Assembly (NCBI GenBank): GCA_023511625.1
Contig: JAIMBD010000015.1
Span: forward strand, 1-57,394
Origin: Bacillota bacterium
GTDB lineage: Bacteria > Bacillota > Sulfobacillia > Sulfobacillales > Sulfobacillaceae
Direction of reading: 5' to 3'
DNA length: 57,394 bases
Made by a program: the position numbers and the translations under genes. Positions within the stretch are counted from its first letter, which is position 1; each line of letters starts with the position of its first letter. Positions 7,867 through 16,419 of this stretch are shown here, in pieces. The notes below the pieces were generated by a model. The model saw only the letters and a program-made list of their open reading frames with translations. It was not told where the DNA came from and did not search any database.

Positions 7867-9317
7867 CGGAGCGCCCTCCCGGCGGATTCTGGCCGCGCGG
7901 CCCACCACTCCCGGAAGGTGGGCGAGGCCACCGGCGGCATGCTGCGGCTTTGGAACCATCCCGCTGCCATTCCCGGCGCGCCTTCCAGGCGGTCGCCGCG
8001 GCGGTACCAGCGCTGGGCCAAGCGGGCCCAGCGGATGGTGCGCCGGTAGCCGGCGGGAGTCCGCCACTGCGCGGCCCATTGGCGGATGCTCCACCGGTGG
8101 GCCGTGGGGACCAACTTGCGGCGCACCTTCTCCTGCCGCAAGCGGATGATGTGGGCGGGCAGGTCGATGGCCATCGGGCAGGCCTCGGCACAGGCGTGGC
8201 ACACCGTGCACAACGCTGATGGCAACTCCGGCAGGATGCGGAAGTCGGTCAAGAGCGGTGTCTCCACGATCCCAATCGGGCCGGAGTAGACGCTGCCGTA
8301 GGCGTGTCCCCCCACCTGGCGAAAGACCGGGCACACGTTCAGGCAGGCGGCGCACCGAAGGCAGGTCAGCACTTCCTCGTACGGCGTGCCGTGAAGGGCG
8401 GAACGGCCGTTGTCGAGCAGGATGAGGTGCCACGCCTCGGGTCCTTCTGCCACGCCCGGACCTCTCGGGCCGTGGACCAAGGTGGTGTAGGTGGACAGGC
8501 GCCGCCCCACGCCGCTTAAGGCCGGCTGCTGGACGATATCCAAAAGGTCGTCCCAGGTGGCTACCAGCTTTTCCAGACCGACCACCGACACCAAGACCCG
8601 GGGCAGAGTGGTGGTCATGTCGGCGTTGCCCTCGTTGGTGATCAGGACCAGGGTCCCGGTTTCCGCCACCAGGAAATTCCCCCCGGTGATTCCCATGTCG
8701 GCGGCTAGAAATTCTTCGCGCAGCCGTCGGCGCGCGTACTCGGTCAGGGCTTCGTAGGCGTCGCTCGAGGGCGGCAAAAGGCCGTGTTGGGCCGCATCCT
8801 CGCGGAACAGCTCCGCGATCTGGGCGCGGTTGCGGTGGATGGCCGGTCCCAAGATGTGCGAGGGCTTCTCTCCGGCCAACTGGATGATGTACTCCCCGAG
8901 GTCGGTCTCCAGCACCACGATGCCGTCTTGGGCCAAGGCCTGGGTGAGCTCAAGCTCTTCGGTCACCATCGACTTGGATTTGATCACCCGGCGGACGGCG
9001 TACTGGCGGGCGATCTGGCGTACCAGAGCCACCGCCTCGGCGGCCGTGGCAGCAAAGTGGGGGGTTCCGCCGTGAGCGGTCACGGCGGCTTGGAGCTCCG
9101 ACCAGAGTGTCTGCCAGCGGGCCACAGCCTGGCGCTTGGCGACTTGGGCCCGCTGGAGCTTGACTTGGCCCTCGGGGTAATCGGCCAGGGCGCGGCGTCG
9201 GCCTTCTGCCAGCCGACGGGTCACCTCGCCCACGGTCCGGCGCATGGTCGCGTTCTTCAGGGCGGCCTCGCGCCGTGTAGGCCAGGGCCGGGGGTCTTGG
9301 GGCAGCGTGCCGGTCAT
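7863..9317 (-). CDS. lutB: LutB: iron-sulfur subunit of lactate oxidation
   Basis: A 484-residue LutB of expected length. The N-terminal two thirds are a LUD domain (VIKSKSMVTEELEL, ETDLGEYIIQLAGEKPSHI, MGITGGNFLVAETGTLVL). The C-terminal part has two 4Fe-4S sites, CLRCAACLNVCPVF and CTVCHACAEACPMAIDLP. ATG 9317 has GGAGGGAAGCCC before it. The gene follows lutA directly, with only a tandem repeat between the two, and overlaps lutC by four bases, as in the B. subtilis lutABC operon for L-lactate use. No GntR-type LutR gene is nearby. Confidence 0.93.
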   Translation of the reverse strand: MTGTLPQDPRPWPTRREAALKNATMRRTVGEVTRRLAEGRRRALADYPEGQVKLQRAQVAKRQAVARWQTLWSELQAAVTAHGGTPHFAATAAEAVALVRQIARQYAVRRVIKSKSMVTEELELTQALAQDGIVVLETDLGEYIIQLAGEKPSHILGPAIHRNRAQIAELFREDAAQHGLLPPSSDAYEALTEYARRRLREEFLAADMGITGGNFLVAETGTLVLITNEGNADMTTTLPRVLVSVVGLEKLVATWDDLLDIVQQPALSGVGRRLSTYTTLVHGPRGPGVAEGPEAWHLILLDNGRSALHGTPYEEVLTCLRCAACLNVCPVFRQVGGHAYGSVYSGPIGIVETPLLTDFRILPELPSALCTVCHACAEACPMAIDLPAHIIRLRQEKVRRKLVPTAHRWSIRQWAAQWRTPAGYRRTIRWARLAQRWYRRGDRLEGAPGMAAGWFQSRSMPPVASPTFREWWAARPESAGRALR

Positions 9318-9329
9318 GGGCTTCCCTCC

Positions 9330-9375
9330 TTAGGATCGCGCCTGGGATCGCGTTAGGATCGCGCCTGGGATCGCG
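9330..9375. repeat. Perfect 23-bp tandem duplication at the lutA end
   Basis: Two exact copies of a 23-bp unit lie at 9330-9352 and 9353-9375. Each contains GGATCGCG twice, so that octamer occurs four times (9333, 9345, 9356, 9368). The upstream copy supplies the last codons and stop of lutA; the other fills the gap before the lutB ribosome binding site. Confidence 0.95.
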
Positions 9376-10192
9376 GCGGGGAAAGCGGCGCGGAAGGTGG
9401 CGAAAAGTCTTGCCAGTGGCCGGTCTCGGCGGCGTCGACCACCTCAGCGAGGTAGCGGACCGGAAACGTCACGCCCCTCCGGCGCCAGCGGCCTTCGAGG
9501 TGCAACAGGCACCCGAGGTCGGCACCGGTCAGGCAGACCGCGCCTTCGGCCCGCAAGGCATCGAGGGCCGTAAGCTTGGCGTCGGCCAAGGCCGTGGACA
9601 CCACCGGTTCGGTCATGCTGTAGGTGCCGCCAAAGCCACAACACTCCTCGGCATGCACGGGTTCGCGGACGGCGACGCCACGGTCTTCTAGCACGGCGCG
9701 GGGCGCTTGGGTCTCTTTGAGCAGTCGGCGCATATGACAACCGAGATGGCAAGCCACCACCGGGCCTGGGGCGGGCTTCGGCCCGGCCAGCGGCGGCACG
9801 TGATCCCGGACCCACTGGCTCCACTCCCAGACCCGTTGCGCGACGGCCGCCGCGCGCTCCCGCCAGCGGGCGGCAGCGGCCTCGGGCTCTCCGCGCTCTT
9901 GCGCGTCTTCCGCCAACAGTGCCGGGTAGCTGTGGATCACCATGGCCGCGCAGGACCCGGACAAGGCCACGATGGGGCCTTCGGTGGATTCGAAGGTGGC
10001 CACCCAATGGCGCGCCAATGCCGCCGCCTCGGGCTTGAAGCCGGCGTTGTAGCTGAACTGACCGCAACACGTCTGGGCTTCGGGGAATTCCACCGTGACT
10101 CCAGCCCGTTCCAGGACCTGGACGGCGGCGATACCTGCCTCGGGGCGGAAGAGGTCGACGAGGCAGGTGACAAAGAGCTGCACCTTGGACAT
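9353..10192 (-). CDS. lutA: LutA: CCG-domain subunit of lactate oxidation
   Basis: A 279-residue protein with the two cysteine-rich CCG domains of LutA/GlcF/HdrB-type iron-sulfur proteins: EAQTCCGQFSYNAGF near residue 42 and HLGCHMRRLL followed by EECCGFGGTYSMTEP in the second half. It is the first of the lut genes and should pass electrons from lactate with LutB and LutC. ATG 10190-10192 has GGAGTAAGCC before it. The C-terminal tail, rich in Pro and Ser, ends inside a tandem repeat. The gene lies 108 bases after the small gene at 10301-10594, so it could be read from the same upstream promoter as mrdA. Confidence 0.92.
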   Translation of the reverse strand: MSKVQLFVTCLVDLFRPEAGIAAVQVLERAGVTVEFPEAQTCCGQFSYNAGFKPEAAALARHWVATFESTEGPIVALSGSCAAMVIHSYPALLAEDAQERGEPEAAAARWRERAAAVAQRVWEWSQWVRDHVPPLAGPKPAPGPVVACHLGCHMRRLLKETQAPRAVLEDRGVAVREPVHAEECCGFGGTYSMTEPVVSTALADAKLTALDALRAEGAVCLTGADLGCLLHLEGRWRRRGVTFPVRYLAEVVDAAETGHWQDFSPPSAPLSPPRSQARS

Positions 10193-10300
10193 GGCTTACT
10201 CCTTCCGGCCTTGGGGCCAAAGGCGCCGCACTGGCGCGCGGCATCAGCCGGTATGCTCGCTGGCCCTGGTTCGCGATGCGGCCGGAAAAATCCTGCTCGG

Positions 10301-10594
10301 TTACGGCCTGCGCCGTTCCAGCACCAGGGTTCGGGCGGCGGCGAACCGTTCGCGCCAGTACTCGGCGGCCATCTCAGCCTCCGACTCTTGGCCCGGCACC
10401 TCTTCCTGGCGGTCGGCGATGTTGGCGAGGACGATGGCTTCCACCTGGTCGAGCAAGCGCAGCAGCAACGCCTGAGGGGCGTCTCCCCACTCGCCGCCCA
10501 GGGCGCGGTCGACGAAGGCGACGGGGTCGGGATCTTCGACCGCCGCCTCGTAGTAGCGGTCGACCCAGTGTTCCACCGCTTCATGGACATCCAT
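10301..10594 (-). CDS. Hypothetical acidic 97-residue protein
   Basis: The start is ATG 10594, with GAGGAGG eight bases upstream, which supports a real gene. The product is acidic and helix-rich (MDVHEAVEHWVDRYYEAA, LLRLLDQVEAIVLANIADRQEE, WRERFAAARTLVLERRR), with no signal peptide or membrane segment. I do not recognise a family. It lies 30 bases after mrdA and 108 bases before lutA, in the same direction, so it is probably in one transcript with them. Confidence 0.65.
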   Translation of the reverse strand: MDVHEAVEHWVDRYYEAAVEDPDPVAFVDRALGGEWGDAPQALLLRLLDQVEAIVLANIADRQEEVPGQESEAEMAAEYWRERFAAARTLVLERRRP

Positions 10595-10624
10595 GGCACA
10601 AGCCTCCTCGATTGGGGGAATCGC

Positions 10625-12595
10625 TCACCCTTGCGGCGGAATCACGGGGGTTCCAGCCGCGGGCGAGGCCGGTTTGGAGGAATGGGTGTGGTACCCGTAG
10701 GGCCAGGCGTACTGAGAGCCGAAGACGCCGTCGAATACCGCCTGGGCCTTGGGGTCGGCCACCTTGAAGTACTGGTCGTAGATGGCGCGCGCCACGAATC
10801 CGGAGTCGGCGCCCCACTCTCCCCCGTCCACGTAGACGACGATCAGGAGGGTGGGATGAGGCATGGGGCCGTAGGTGACGAAGAAAGCGTTGTTGGGATG
10901 GCCTGTCTGTTGGGCCGTGCCGGTCTTGGAGGCCACGGGAATGGGGAAGCCTGCCAGCGCGCCGTAGCCGGTGCCGGAGACGCCAAGGGCGATGTTGGGG
11001 TCTTGGGCCGAGAGCTCCATGCCGCGCTGGACGGTCTGAAAGACCCAGGCCGGAGCCGGCACGTGGCCCTGCACCACGGGGTGGAAGACCTTGACGGTCT
11101 TCCCGCTGGGGGTGGTGATGCGCGAGACCAGGTGCGGCCAATAGAGGGTACCCCCATTGGCGATGGCGGCCTCCGCGCGGGCGAGGGCGATCAGGGTGTA
11201 CTGGGAGATGCCCTGGCCGATGACGGTGTTCAGGTTGTCGCCCCACGTCCACGGTTGGCCGGTTTCGGCTTGGTAGCGGGCAGGCGTGGGAATAAGACTG
11301 CGCACTTCGTTGGGCAGGTCGATACCGGTCAGCTGGTTCATCCCAAATGCGCGAAGCCAGTGGTCCATGAGATTAATGCCCATGTCGTAGCCCAGGGTAT
11401 AGAAAAAGGTATCGTCCGAGAGCCCAATCGCCTGCTCGATGTTCAGCCAGCCAAAACCCGGGGCGTACCAGTTATGCATGGTCGGCAACTTGGGAAAGTA
11501 GCCGGGGTCGTAGATTTCGGTGGACGGGGTGACCACGTGCGAGGCCAGGGCGGCCACGGCCATGAGGGGCTTGAAGATCGATCCCGGCGCGAACAGCCCT
11601 TGAATCGGCCAGATGACCAAAGGGTCGAGCGGGTTGTGGATGAGGCTCTGGTAATACTGGCTGCGCTCCTTAAGGTCGTTGGGCAAGAGATGGTTGGGGT
11701 TGTAGGAGGGCAGGCTGACCATGGCCAAAATGTCGCCGTTTTGCGGATTCATGGCGATCACGGCCCCGCGTTGGGCGTCGGGGCTGTGCGCCACGGGGTT
11801 CTGGGTCTGGCGCATGGCTTGCATGACGTATTGAAGCGCCGACTGAGCGGTTTCTTCTAGGCGCCAGTTGATGGTCAGGTGCAGGGTGTCTCCGGGCGTG
11901 GGGACTTCCTGTCCGTACAGCCGCACCAGTTGACCTTGGCGATTGACTTCGGCATACTCGCCGCCCGACTGTCCGTGCAGGTATTGGTTGTACTCTTCCT
12001 CCAGCCCGGCCGCACCCACGATAGAGGTCATCGTGTACCCCTGGTTCTTGAGCGCTTGGTATTGTTGGGCATTGATCTGGGAGACGAAACCCAAGATGTT
12101 TCCCATCACGCTGCCGAACGGGTAACTGCGTACGGCCACCGGCTGGATGCGGATGTTGGGCAGGTGGCTGATGTTCTCTTCGATGGCCGTCATCTGGGCC
12201 GCCGTCAGTCCCGAGGTGATCTCGATGGGCTCGTACGCCGGCAAGGTCTTGAGCCCCCGTTGAATGACGGCCGCAATCGCCGAAGCCGGCACGCCCAAGT
12301 AGCGGGACAGGTCTTGGACCTCGCTGGCGGGCATGGGTCCGCCCTGGTTGAGGTAATACAGGGTCCACGCCGGCTTGGACGTGGCCACCGTCACCCCGTC
12401 GGCGGTAACGATGTTGCCGCGCGGGGCAGGAATGGGAAGCTTGCGCAGGTAGTCTTGCCGCGCCAAGGCCTGATACTGGCTGGCGTGCGCCACCTCGAGG
12501 TACCAGAAACGGGACCCCACAGCGGCGAAGGCCAGGAACACGAACAGGCCGAACCAGATCACGCGGCGTGCCAGTTGCCTTGGGGCCATGGTCAT
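10625..12595 (-). CDS. mrdA: Penicillin-binding protein 2 (class B, elongation transpeptidase)
   Basis: A 656-residue class B PBP. It has an N-terminal membrane anchor (VIWFGLFVFLAFAAVGSRFW), a dimerisation region with RGNIVTADG, and a transpeptidase domain with the SxxK serine in GSIFKPLMA, the SDDTFFYTLGYDMG motif (SxD form usual in PBP2) and the KTGTAQQ box. It cross-links peptidoglycan during cell elongation, normally with RodA, which is not nearby. ATG 12595 is chosen because GGAG lies five bases before it; a TTG at 12610 is an alternative. The gene is transcribed divergently from cysS and heads a leftward run ending in lutABC, an unusual neighbour set for mrdA. Confidence 0.9.
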   Translation of the reverse strand: MTMAPRQLARRVIWFGLFVFLAFAAVGSRFWYLEVAHASQYQALARQDYLRKLPIPAPRGNIVTADGVTVATSKPAWTLYYLNQGGPMPASEVQDLSRYLGVPASAIAAVIQRGLKTLPAYEPIEITSGLTAAQMTAIEENISHLPNIRIQPVAVRSYPFGSVMGNILGFVSQINAQQYQALKNQGYTMTSIVGAAGLEEEYNQYLHGQSGGEYAEVNRQGQLVRLYGQEVPTPGDTLHLTINWRLEETAQSALQYVMQAMRQTQNPVAHSPDAQRGAVIAMNPQNGDILAMVSLPSYNPNHLLPNDLKERSQYYQSLIHNPLDPLVIWPIQGLFAPGSIFKPLMAVAALASHVVTPSTEIYDPGYFPKLPTMHNWYAPGFGWLNIEQAIGLSDDTFFYTLGYDMGINLMDHWLRAFGMNQLTGIDLPNEVRSLIPTPARYQAETGQPWTWGDNLNTVIGQGISQYTLIALARAEAAIANGGTLYWPHLVSRITTPSGKTVKVFHPVVQGHVPAPAWVFQTVQRGMELSAQDPNIALGVSGTGYGALAGFPIPVASKTGTAQQTGHPNNAFFVTYGPMPHPTLLIVVYVDGGEWGADSGFVARAIYDQYFKVADPKAQAVFDGVFGSQYAWPYGYHTHSSKPASPAAGTPVIPPQG

Positions 12596-12621
12596 CGCTC
12601 CGTTCTTCAAGCTTAGTCCCT

Positions 12622-12630
12622 AGTGTAGCA
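12622..12630 (-). promoter_or_regulatory. Extended -10 promoter of mrdA
   Basis: On the minus strand the sequence TGCTACACT is an extended -10 element, about 30 bases before the mrdA start. The matching -35 is weak. Confidence 0.4.
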
Positions 12631-12694
12631 AAGTGGGTCAGGGCAGGCGGGGGTCGATATCTGGGAAGACTGGAAGCGGACGCCCGCTCCAGAC

Positions 12695-12724
12695 TTGACG
12701 GCGGCGAAAAGGGTTGGATACGCT
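12695..12724 (+). promoter_or_regulatory. Probable sigma-A promoter of cysS
   Basis: TTGACG at 12695-12700 and TACGCT at 12719-12724 with an 18-base spacer, giving a leader of about 65 bases before cysS. I looked for a T-box in the leader and did not see its conserved core. Confidence 0.45.
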
Positions 12725-12796
12725 CTTTCTAACCTCGCCGGACGGGGAGCTGAAGCGGAACGGTCCGGGCCGGGAGAAGGGACCGGGGTAGTAGTC

Positions 12797-14248
12797 ATGG
12801 CCATTCAGGTATTCAATACGCTGACTCAAACCAAAGAACCCTTGGTTCCGCTGGTGGAAGGTCAGGTCTCGATCTACGTGTGCGGCGTGACCCCGTACGA
12901 CCACGCCCACATCGGGCACGCCCGCCCGGCGGTGGTGTGGGATGCCATCAAGCGCCACCTGCGGCGCCGGGGGTATGTGGTTCGCCATGTGCAGAACTTC
13001 ACCGACATCGACGACAAGCTGATCCGCCGGGCCCGGGAGCGCGGCGAGTCGGTGCGGGATGTGGCAGAGCAGTACATGGCGGAGTACCAGTGGGCGATGG
13101 GCGCGCTGGGCGTGCTGCCGCCCGATTTCATGCCGCGGGTGACCGACAACCTGCCGGCCATCCTGGAATTCGTCTCGGGCCTGGTAGATCGCGGCTACGC
13201 CTATGCCCGCGATGGCGACGTCTACTTCCGGGTGGCGAAGATGCCCGATTACGGAAAGCTGTCCGGTCGCAGCCGCGAGGCCTTGCGGGCGGGGGCTCGC
13301 GTCGAGCCCGAGGAAAACAAGGACGACCCTCAGGATTTTGCCCTCTGGAAACGGGCGCCGGAAGACCAACCGGGGTGGGACAGCCCGTGGGGACGCGGGC
13401 GGCCGGGATGGCACATCGAGTGTTCGGCGATGTCCTCCCGGTATCTCGGGCCGCGCTTTGACTTGCACGGGGGCGGCATCGACCTGATCTTCCCGCACCA
13501 CGAAAACGAGATCGCGCAGTCCGAAGCGTACTGGGGGCATCCGAGCGCCCGAATCTGGGTGCACAACGGCCTGGTCACGCTGTCGCAGGTGAAGATGTCG
13601 AAGTCGTTGGGCAACGGCGTCGAACTCCGCGAGCTGTTGTCGCGCACCGATCCGCGCGTACTCCGGACCTACCTGTTGAGTGTGCACTACCGGTCGCCGC
13701 TGGAATTCAGCGAGGAAGGGCTGCGCGACTGGGGACACGGTCTTCAGCGCCTGCGCAGCCTGTGGGAAGAGGTGCGGGCGCTCGGGCCGACCTCGGTGTT
13801 CGGAGACCGCGCCTGGCTCGAGGAGCTGTGGGGGTTCGAGCGCCGCTTTTTGGCGGCCCTGGATGACGACTTCAACACGGCCCGGGCTTTTGCGGAATGC
13901 TACGAGTTGGTGCGGGACGCCCGCCGGGTGCGGAGTGCAGGCGGGCCGGGGGCCGCTGTGGCCGGCTACCTCGCGAAACTGGGCCTGGCGGCAGCCGACG
14001 AGATCTTGGGGTTTCTCGACCCGGAAAAGGTGCCGGCTTCCACGGCCGAGCCGGCGGAAGGCGGCGTGCCGCGCTGGGTAGAGATGTTGTTAGCAGTCCG
14101 CCAGCAAGCCCGCCAGAGCGGGCAGTATGCGTGGGCCGACCAGGTGCGCGAGGTGCTGTGGGAAGCCGGATGGGGGGTTGAAGATGGCCGGGAGGAGAGC
14201 CGGGCGGTTCCCCGGGCGGGCCGCAAGACCGGGACGAACGCGCCATGA
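12797..14248 (+). CDS. cysS: Cysteinyl-tRNA synthetase
   Basis: A 483-residue class I synthetase that charges tRNA-Cys. It begins MAIQVFNTLTQTKEPL and shows the zinc cysteine in YVCGVTPYDHAHIGHARP with the HIGH-type motif, NFTDIDDKLI, WHIECSAMS with a zinc cysteine, HHENEIAQSEA and the KMSKSLGN motif. The frame is open upstream, but ATG 12797 gives the family N terminus; the ribosome binding site is weak. It overlaps rlmB by 65 bases. In many Bacillota mrnC (Mini-RNase III) lies between cysS and rlmB; it is missing here. Confidence 0.95.
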   Translation: MAIQVFNTLTQTKEPLVPLVEGQVSIYVCGVTPYDHAHIGHARPAVVWDAIKRHLRRRGYVVRHVQNFTDIDDKLIRRARERGESVRDVAEQYMAEYQWAMGALGVLPPDFMPRVTDNLPAILEFVSGLVDRGYAYARDGDVYFRVAKMPDYGKLSGRSREALRAGARVEPEENKDDPQDFALWKRAPEDQPGWDSPWGRGRPGWHIECSAMSSRYLGPRFDLHGGGIDLIFPHHENEIAQSEAYWGHPSARIWVHNGLVTLSQVKMSKSLGNGVELRELLSRTDPRVLRTYLLSVHYRSPLEFSEEGLRDWGHGLQRLRSLWEEVRALGPTSVFGDRAWLEELWGFERRFLAALDDDFNTARAFAECYELVRDARRVRSAGGPGAAVAGYLAKLGLAAADEILGFLDPEKVPASTAEPAEGGVPRWVEMLLAVRQQARQSGQYAWADQVREVLWEAGWGVEDGREESRAVPRAGRKTGTNAP

Positions 14249-15140
14249 AAGGCCGGCGCCCCGGCCAGGTCAGCCGGCGGGACGACCGGAACGCAAGGGG
14301 GCAGCCAGCGGGGGGCCGGCGCTGGCGCCTGCGGCCGACGTGGTCTTTGGGCGACAACCGGTGCGCGAGGTGCTGCGCGCCGGGCGCCCTGTGGCTCGGA
14401 TCTGGCTGCAGGCGGGGCCGGCTAGAGGTAGTCTGGGCGAGATCGCGGGGCTCGCGCGGGAACGCGGCGTGCCGGTGGTGGAGGTGCCCCGGGCCCACCT
14501 CGACCGCCTGACGGCGGGCGCGGTCCACCAAGGGGTGGTGGCGCAGGTAGCGGCGGCGCCCACCTGGACCTGGGACCGGCTGGAGGCCCACCTGACCGAG
14601 GTCTCCGAACCGTTTCTGCTCCTGTTGGACCGCGTCCAAGATCCGCAGAACCTGGGGGCCATCCTCCGGGTGGCAGAGGCGGCAGGGGCCGACGGCGTGG
14701 TGATCCCCCAGCGCGGCGCGCCGGGGTTGACTGGAGCCGTCGCCAAGGCGGCGGCAGGGGCCGCGGAGTGGATCCCGGTGGCGCGGGTAGCGAATCTTGC
14801 CGCGACGGTTCAGGCGCTGCAACGGTGGGGGTTTTTTGTCTTCGCGGCAGTGCCCGACGGAGAACGCGCCTATTTCGAAGTCGACTGGCGAGGGCCGGTG
14901 GCGGTGGTCATCGGCGGAGAGGGGACGGGAGTACGTCCTTTGGTGGTGGCGCGGTGCGATGGGACGGTGCGCATCCCGATGGCCGGCAAGGTGGCGTCGT
15001 TGAATGCCGCCGCCGCCGCGGCGGTCATCGCGTTTGAAGTGCGCCGCCAGCGCGGTGGCCTTGCGGCCGAGGGCCCTGGGGGGATGGAACGCCGGCGAGC
15101 GGGTGCGGAGGAAAGCGGGGGAGTTCCTTCTAAAAAGTGA
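14184..15140 (+). CDS. rlmB: 23S rRNA 2'-O-methyltransferase RlmB/TrmH family
   Basis: A SPOUT methyltransferase of 318 residues. An Arg/Pro-rich extension of about 50 residues precedes the substrate-binding domain (VVFGRQPVREVLRAG). The SpoU domain follows, with LDRVQDPQNLGAILR, VVIGGEGTGVRPLV and the knot IPMAGKVASLNAAAAAAV. It should methylate the ribose of G2251 (E. coli numbering) in 23S rRNA or a related site. ATG 14184 has GGGGGG seven bases upstream and lies inside the end of cysS in another frame. A later start would remove the basic extension, and I see no better site. The next gene is sigH; the usual yacP (NYN nuclease) between them is absent. Confidence 0.88.
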   Translation: MAGRRAGRFPGRAARPGRTRHERPAPRPGQPAGRPERKGAASGGPALAPAADVVFGRQPVREVLRAGRPVARIWLQAGPARGSLGEIAGLARERGVPVVEVPRAHLDRLTAGAVHQGVVAQVAAAPTWTWDRLEAHLTEVSEPFLLLLDRVQDPQNLGAILRVAEAAGADGVVIPQRGAPGLTGAVAKAAAGAAEWIPVARVANLAATVQALQRWGFFVFAAVPDGERAYFEVDWRGPVAVVIGGEGTGVRPLVVARCDGTVRIPMAGKVASLNAAAAAAVIAFEVRRQRGGLAAEGPGGMERRRAGAEESGGVPSKK

Positions 15141-15143
15141 GGG

Positions 15144-15173
15144 TTGACGGTGGTTTCATGGCCTCTCTATAAT
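15144..15173 (+). promoter_or_regulatory. Strong sigma-A promoter of sigH
   Basis: TTGACG at 15144-15149 and a perfect TATAAT at 15168-15173 with 18 bases between. The leader to the GTG start is about 110 bases and noticeably more AT-rich than its surroundings. Confidence 0.8.
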
Positions 15174-15291
15174 GGGCCTTGAATGCCAGGCAATATCTGG
15201 GGAGATTGAAATTTCTGTTCATTGTGAGTTTAGCTATTCATCGAACCTTGTCTGGACCCTGGACGGTCGGCGTGTCATGGAGGGATTGCGG

Positions 15292-15966
15292 GTGAGCATA
15301 GGCCTCAGCCAAGACTCGGTGATAGATTACGAACTCATGATGGACGAGGATATCGTGCTGGAAGCGCGGGAAGGCGTAGACGAGGCGTTGGAGTACTTGA
15401 TCAACAAGTACAAGAACTTCGTCCGGGCCAAGGCGCGGTCCTACTTCTTGATCGGGGCGGATCGCGAGGATATCGTGCAGGAGGGCATGATCGGGCTCTA
15501 CAAGGCCATCCGCGACTTTCGGAGCGACAAGTTGGCCTCGTTCCGAGCCTTCGCCGAGCTGTGCATCACCCGGCAGATCATCACTGCCATCAAGACCGCC
15601 ACGCGCCAAAAACACATCCCCCTGAACTCCTATGTATCCCTCAACAAGCCGATTTACGAGGAGGACTCCGACCGGACGCTGTTGGACATCCTGTCGGCGG
15701 CGCGAGTTTCGGATCCCGAGGAGATGGTGATCCACCGCGAGGAATTCGGCGACATCGAGGAGAAGCTCGGCGAGATCCTCTCCGATTTAGAGTGGAAGGT
15801 GTTGATGGCGTACCTCGACGGCCGGTCTTATCAAGAGATCGCGACGGAATTGAAGCGGCACGTGAAGTCCATCGACAACGCCTTGCAGCGCGTCAAGCGC
15901 AAGCTCGAGCGGTACCTCGACGGACGGGTGCAGATGGGCTGGATGGCTCGTCAGCTGGCGGAATAG
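15292..15966 (+). CDS. sigH: RNA polymerase sigma factor SigH (Spo0H)
   Basis: A 224-residue sigma-70 factor close to B. subtilis SigH in size and order. It has region 2 (LINKYKNFVRAKARSYFLIG, DREDIVQEGMIGLYKAIRDF, FRAFAELCITRQIITAIKTA) and region 4 (LSDLEWKVLMAYLDGRSYQEIA, a helix-turn-helix, then VKSIDNALQRVKRKLERYL). SigH directs early stationary-phase and sporulation genes. GTG 15292 is chosen because GGAGGGA stands seven bases before it; an upstream ATG at 15277 lacks a site. The position before rpmG-secE-nusG is the conserved one in Bacillota. Confidence 0.93.
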   Translation: MSIGLSQDSVIDYELMMDEDIVLEAREGVDEALEYLINKYKNFVRAKARSYFLIGADREDIVQEGMIGLYKAIRDFRSDKLASFRAFAELCITRQIITAIKTATRQKHIPLNSYVSLNKPIYEEDSDRTLLDILSAARVSDPEEMVIHREEFGDIEEKLGEILSDLEWKVLMAYLDGRSYQEIATELKRHVKSIDNALQRVKRKLERYLDGRVQMGWMARQLAE

Positions 15967-15992
15967 TTAAAGGGGCGGCTCGAGACGGGTGC

Positions 15993-16021
15993 TTGAATTG
16001 CGTCGGGTTCCATGCTACAAT
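15993..16021 (+). promoter_or_regulatory. Promoter of the tRNA cluster
   Basis: TTGAAT at 15993-15998 and TACAAT at 16016-16021 with a 17-base spacer, 23 bases before the first tRNA. Confidence 0.7.
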
Positions 16022-16044
16022 AGGCCCCGCGGCGAGGGTCAAGA

Positions 16045-16120
16045 GCTGGCGTAGCTCAATCGGTAGAGCAGCTGATTTGTAATCAGCAGGTTACGGGTTC
16101 GAGTCCCATCGCCAGCTCCA
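16045..16120 (+). tRNA. tRNA-Thr (anticodon TGT)
   Basis: A 76-base cloverleaf with encoded CCA. The acceptor GCTGGCG pairs with CGCCAGC, and the anticodon stem GCTGA/TCAGC encloses TTTGTAA with TGT in the middle. The T arm carries GGTTCGAGTCC. Confidence 0.95.
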
Positions 16121-16147
16121 GGTTCCCAAGCCTCAAAGGATTCCAGC

Positions 16148-16233
16148 GGATGGGTGCCCGAGTGGTTAAAGGGGGCGGTCTGTAAAATCGCTGGCTTACG
16201 CCTACGTTGGTTCGAATCCAACCCCATCCACCA
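16148..16233 (+). tRNA. tRNA-Tyr (anticodon GTA)
   Basis: An 86-base class II tRNA with a long variable arm, as expected for bacterial tRNA-Tyr. The acceptor GGATGGG pairs with CCCATCC, the anticodon loop is CTGTAAA, and CCA is encoded. Confidence 0.95.
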
Positions 16234-16237
16234 CCAT

Positions 16238-16314
<77 letters not shown>

Positions 16315-16315
16315 T

Positions 16316-16391
<76 letters not shown>

Positions 16392-16419
16392 TTTTTGTTT
16401 TGCGAGGCGGAAGGGCGTC

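Noticed and set aside
9707-11860. A 717-codon plus-strand frame opposite lutA, the small gene and mrdA
   Set aside because: It is a Gly/His-rich shadow; the minus-strand genes have intact motifs and ribosome sites.
12620-12796. A T-box riboswitch in the cysS leader
   Set aside because: cysS often has one in Bacillota, but I do not see the conserved AGGGTGG-type core or the specifier arrangement, and the predicted leader is only about 65 bases.
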